8,562 nt of DNA from Clostridia bacterium (lineage in GTDB: Bacteria; Bacillota; Clostridia; Christensenellales; UBA1242). The stretch spans positions 1-8,562 of the forward strand of contig JAEETG010000059.1 in NCBI GenBank assembly GCA_016290255.1. Reading direction: 5' to 3'. The position numbers were made by a program, and so were the translations under genes. This document shows positions 6,493 through 8,562 of the stretch, in pieces. Under the pieces are notes generated by a model. It saw nothing but the letters and a program-made list of their open reading frames with translations, ran no database searches and was not told where the DNA came from. The first letter of the stretch is position 1, and every line of letters starts with the position of its first letter.

Positions 6493-6533
6493 TTTTATCT
6501 CCTATTTTTAAAAATCATCGTTTTTATAATCAT

Positions 6534-6563
6534 ATTATAGTAAATAACTGTTTTATTTGTCAA
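6534..6563 (-). promoter_or_regulatory. Sigma-A promoter of the 817-residue protein gene, inside the addA 3' end
   Basis: On the minus strand, a perfect TTGACA (6558-6563) and a perfect TATAAT (6534-6539) are separated by 18 bases. The -35 element is made from the final codons of addA (TTT GAC AAA TAA). Transcription would start near 6527, giving a leader of about 35 nt ending in the AGGAG at 6499-6503. This should be a strong, vegetative promoter. Read-through from addA is also possible, as no terminator is seen between the genes. Confidence 0.8.
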
Positions 6564-8562
6564 ACAATATTTCGCATTCTTTGAAAAAAGAATATAAAAT
6601 TTTGCGGCTTACAGCCCTTTTTATGGCATTTTCCACTGCAATTTTGTAACATTCCAGCTGAATTTTATATTTTTCACGCATTATATCGTCATTTTTCTCC
6701 CTATTTGTTTTATAGTCAATAAGGATTACTTCATCGTCTTTTATGATAACAAGGTCCACAACTCCTTGTATTAAAACTTTGTCTTTAATGTCACTTTTGG
6801 CGATGATTTGGTTATATGGAATGTTGAGATAAAATTGCCCTTCTCTTATGATTTTTGTTGCCCCGTTCGTATATTTTTTCAGCCAACTTAGGCACTTTGT
6901 TATTTTGTCACAAGAAACAAGTTTCAATTCATCTTCAGGCATGTTTTGTTTCAAAAAGCTTTCAACTTCCTCTTTTGTTTCAAGTTCAAATGGAATTATT
7001 TGCATTGCTTTATGATAAGCCGTTCCAATCTTGTCGGCAGAAACGCCGTCTTCACTAACAAACAATTTTTGAACATTTTGAGGGTGGTTTGCTTTGGAAT
7101 CTTCTTTTTCCATAATTCTGCTAACACTATTTTTGTAGGCAATTTTGCACACAGCCTTTTGGCTTTCAATGAGTTTTTTGTTTTCATTTATGGAACTTAA
7201 GAGTTCTGTTATGTTGAAATCAAACAAGCCAGGGCAATTTTCTTCCGCTCCCACCTCTTCTTTTTCATCACAAACAGGATTTAGAACACTAAGTTTAAAA
7301 CTTGTGCCATCTCCAGTTTTGACATTAAGTGTTTCTTTCCCATTTTTCATTGCCTCAAGTTCAGAATCTTTCAAGCAAGACAAAAGAATCGACATATAAT
7401 CTTGTTTGTGCTTTATGTTATAGTAGGTTGTGTTGTGCTTTAACTTATCTAGTTTTGCCTTTCCAATTATGTATAAATGGTTTTTTGCTCTGGTGAGCCC
7501 AACATACAAAACACGCATTTCTTCACTGAATGATTTTTCCGCTTCATCCAAAACAATTGCTGAACGCGCAATCGTTCCGCACCTAAACTTGTTTTCCTTG
7601 TCAAATTTTTGAACCCCAATTCCAAGTTCTGTGCTAAATATCGCAGGGCCACTTAGGTCCATTTTGTTAAATTCGTGTGCCATGTCAACAACAAAACATA
7701 CTGGATATTCTAGCCCCTTTGAGTGATGCATTGTAACAACACTCACCGCATCACTCTCGCCATTGGAGTTTTGAGAAACACTTGCTTTGTCGTTGCTGTC
7801 TATGTATGACAAGTATGCAATCAAATCATTATTGTATGAATGGCTCAAAAAGTCATCAATATATGCTTTCACGTTTAAAAGTTTTTCCTCTCCATCAGAA
7901 AATGAAAGCATTAGGCTTTGATAATTTGTTTCTTCGCAGAGCCAGGTTAACACAGAATATATTGAATTATTCAAAAGTTTTTCCCTACCCTCCAAGATAA
8001 GCGAAAAGGCTCTTTTTATTTTTTCATTGTTTTCTTTTTGGCTCTTCACAACCTCACAAAAATCATCTTTTCCAATTTCTCTAATCTTTGCAAGTTCACC
8101 AAAACTCATGCCCCCTATTGGCGAAGTCAAAAAGCCAACAAGAGCATAGTCATCTTGAGTGTTTGCAAGCAGCCTTAAGTAGTTCAAAAGAGTTTGAACT
8201 TCAATTTTTTCCAAAACATTTTCACTGCTAACAGCTTTGAGAGGAATGTTAAAACTTTTAAGCCTTTTTAAGATTGCATCCAAATATGCTCCACGAGAGC
8301 GATATAAAATGGCAATGTCACTCCACTCAACTTTCCTCATGCCGTTGTTTTGCTTGTAATCTGGGTCATATATGGTTGTTTTTTCGTTTATAAGCTTGCT
8401 TATTTTGCTGGCAATAAAGTCAGCTTCCGTGATTGCATATATGTTGTCTTGTTCAAATTTAATTTTTGCCTCTTCAACGCTATATATCTTTTGAGGAACA
8501 ATTTTTTCATCACTATCTTTTTCAAAAGGAATAACACAAAGTTCAACATTTTCAAGAGTTGA
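6553..8562 (-). CDS. addA: ATP-dependent helicase/nuclease subunit A, AddA (C-terminal part; N-terminus outside the window)
   Basis: The frame is open from the right edge, so this is a partial gene encoding the last 669 residues; the ATG at 8338-8340 is internal. AddA normally has about 1200 residues, so the Walker A/B part lies beyond the window. With AddB it unwinds and resects double-strand breaks for RecA loading in the cytoplasm. Visible UvrD-type helicase motifs are WSDIAILYRSR (IV, about 79-89), VSVVTMHHSKGLEYP (V, 273-287) and SEEMRVLYVGLTRAKNHLYI (VI, 346-365). The AddA-type nuclease domain follows: IGTAYHKAMQ (H517), QGVVDLVI (D603), VILIDYKTNR (D616, K618) and QLECY (Q635, Y639), the complete PD-(D/E)XK set. 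All these residues are present, so the enzyme should be active. The four iron-sulfur cysteines belong to AddB and are not expected here. The nuclease domain distinguishes it from UvrD/PcrA or Gabija GajB. addB is probably beyond the right edge. Confidence 0.95.
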   Translation of the reverse strand, partial: STLENVELCVIPFEKDSDEKIVPQKIYSVEEAKIKFEQDNIYAITEADFIASKISKLINEKTTIYDPDYKQNNGMRKVEWSDIAILYRSRGAYLDAILKRLKSFNIPLKAVSSENVLEKIEVQTLLNYLRLLANTQDDYALVGFLTSPIGGMSFGELAKIREIGKDDFCEVVKSQKENNEKIKRAFSLILEGREKLLNNSIYSVLTWLCEETNYQSLMLSFSDGEEKLLNVKAYIDDFLSHSYNNDLIAYLSYIDSNDKASVSQNSNGESDAVSVVTMHHSKGLEYPVCFVVDMAHEFNKMDLSGPAIFSTELGIGVQKFDKENKFRCGTIARSAIVLDEAEKSFSEEMRVLYVGLTRAKNHLYIIGKAKLDKLKHNTTYYNIKHKQDYMSILLSCLKDSELEAMKNGKETLNVKTGDGTSFKLSVLNPVCDEKEEVGAEENCPGLFDFNITELLSSINENKKLIESQKAVCKIAYKNSVSRIMEKEDSKANHPQNVQKLFVSEDGVSADKIGTAYHKAMQIIPFELETKEEVESFLKQNMPEDELKLVSCDKITKCLSWLKKYTNGATKIIREGQFYLNIPYNQIIAKSDIKDKVLIQGVVDLVIIKDDEVILIDYKTNREKNDDIMREKYKIQLECYKIAVENAIKRAVSRKILYSFFKECEILFDK

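Noticed and set aside
8350..8562. 70-codon plus-strand frame at the right edge
   Set aside because: Antisense to the continuing addA frame, which is open to the edge and reads as protein.
291..8562. Gabija defence system (OLD ATPase plus UvrD-like helicase)
   Set aside because: The helicase is about 4.5 kb away, separated by rlmN, yabPQ and another gene, and carries the AddA nuclease domain, so it is the housekeeping AddA.

Overview
The window reads as ordinary low-GC chromosomal DNA from a Bacillota (Firmicutes) lineage, most likely a Clostridia-like spore former. The evidence is the A+T-rich composition and lysine/isoleucine/asparagine-rich proteins, strong AGGAG-type ribosome binding sites, TTGACA/TATAAT-type promoters, an AddA-type recombination nuclease, and a yabP-yabQ sporulation pair. 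TAA, TAG and TGA all end genes here, so the standard bacterial code applies. I cannot name a genus.

Layout, left to right. (1) 1-274, minus: the front of a small unrecognised gene, interrupted by an in-frame TAA and running off the left edge. (2) 291-2063, minus: a RecF/OLD-like ATPase with a degenerate Toprim-like C-terminus, only 16 bases upstream of gene 1. It has its own promoter and a leader of about 130 nt carrying a possible 17-codon leader peptide between the arms of a perfect 12-bp inverted repeat. (3) 2261-3307, minus: rlmN, with a probable intrinsic terminator. (4) 3405-3994, plus: yabP and yabQ, divergent from rlmN and overlapping by one base, ending in a perfect 11-bp hairpin that can serve both strands. 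(5) 4039-6492, minus: an 817-residue membrane-anchored coiled-coil protein with tandem YDENGN repeats, an acidic stretch and a lysine/alanine-rich histone-H1-like segment. Its promoter lies in the last codons of the next gene. (6) 6553-8562, minus: the C-terminal half or more of AddA, open to the right edge.

Functional links. RlmN (rRNA/tRNA methylation) and AddA (double-strand break processing) are housekeeping genes. YabP and YabQ act in spore envelope formation. The ATPase and its broken downstream partner form a separate transcription unit and are the most accessory-looking part; a role in DNA repair or phage defence is inferred only from the ATPase family. The 817-residue protein is the least explained gene, and its predicted topology puts the basic tail in the cytoplasm. 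No tRNA, rRNA, CRISPR array, insertion sequence or gene-free stretch over 300 bases was seen.
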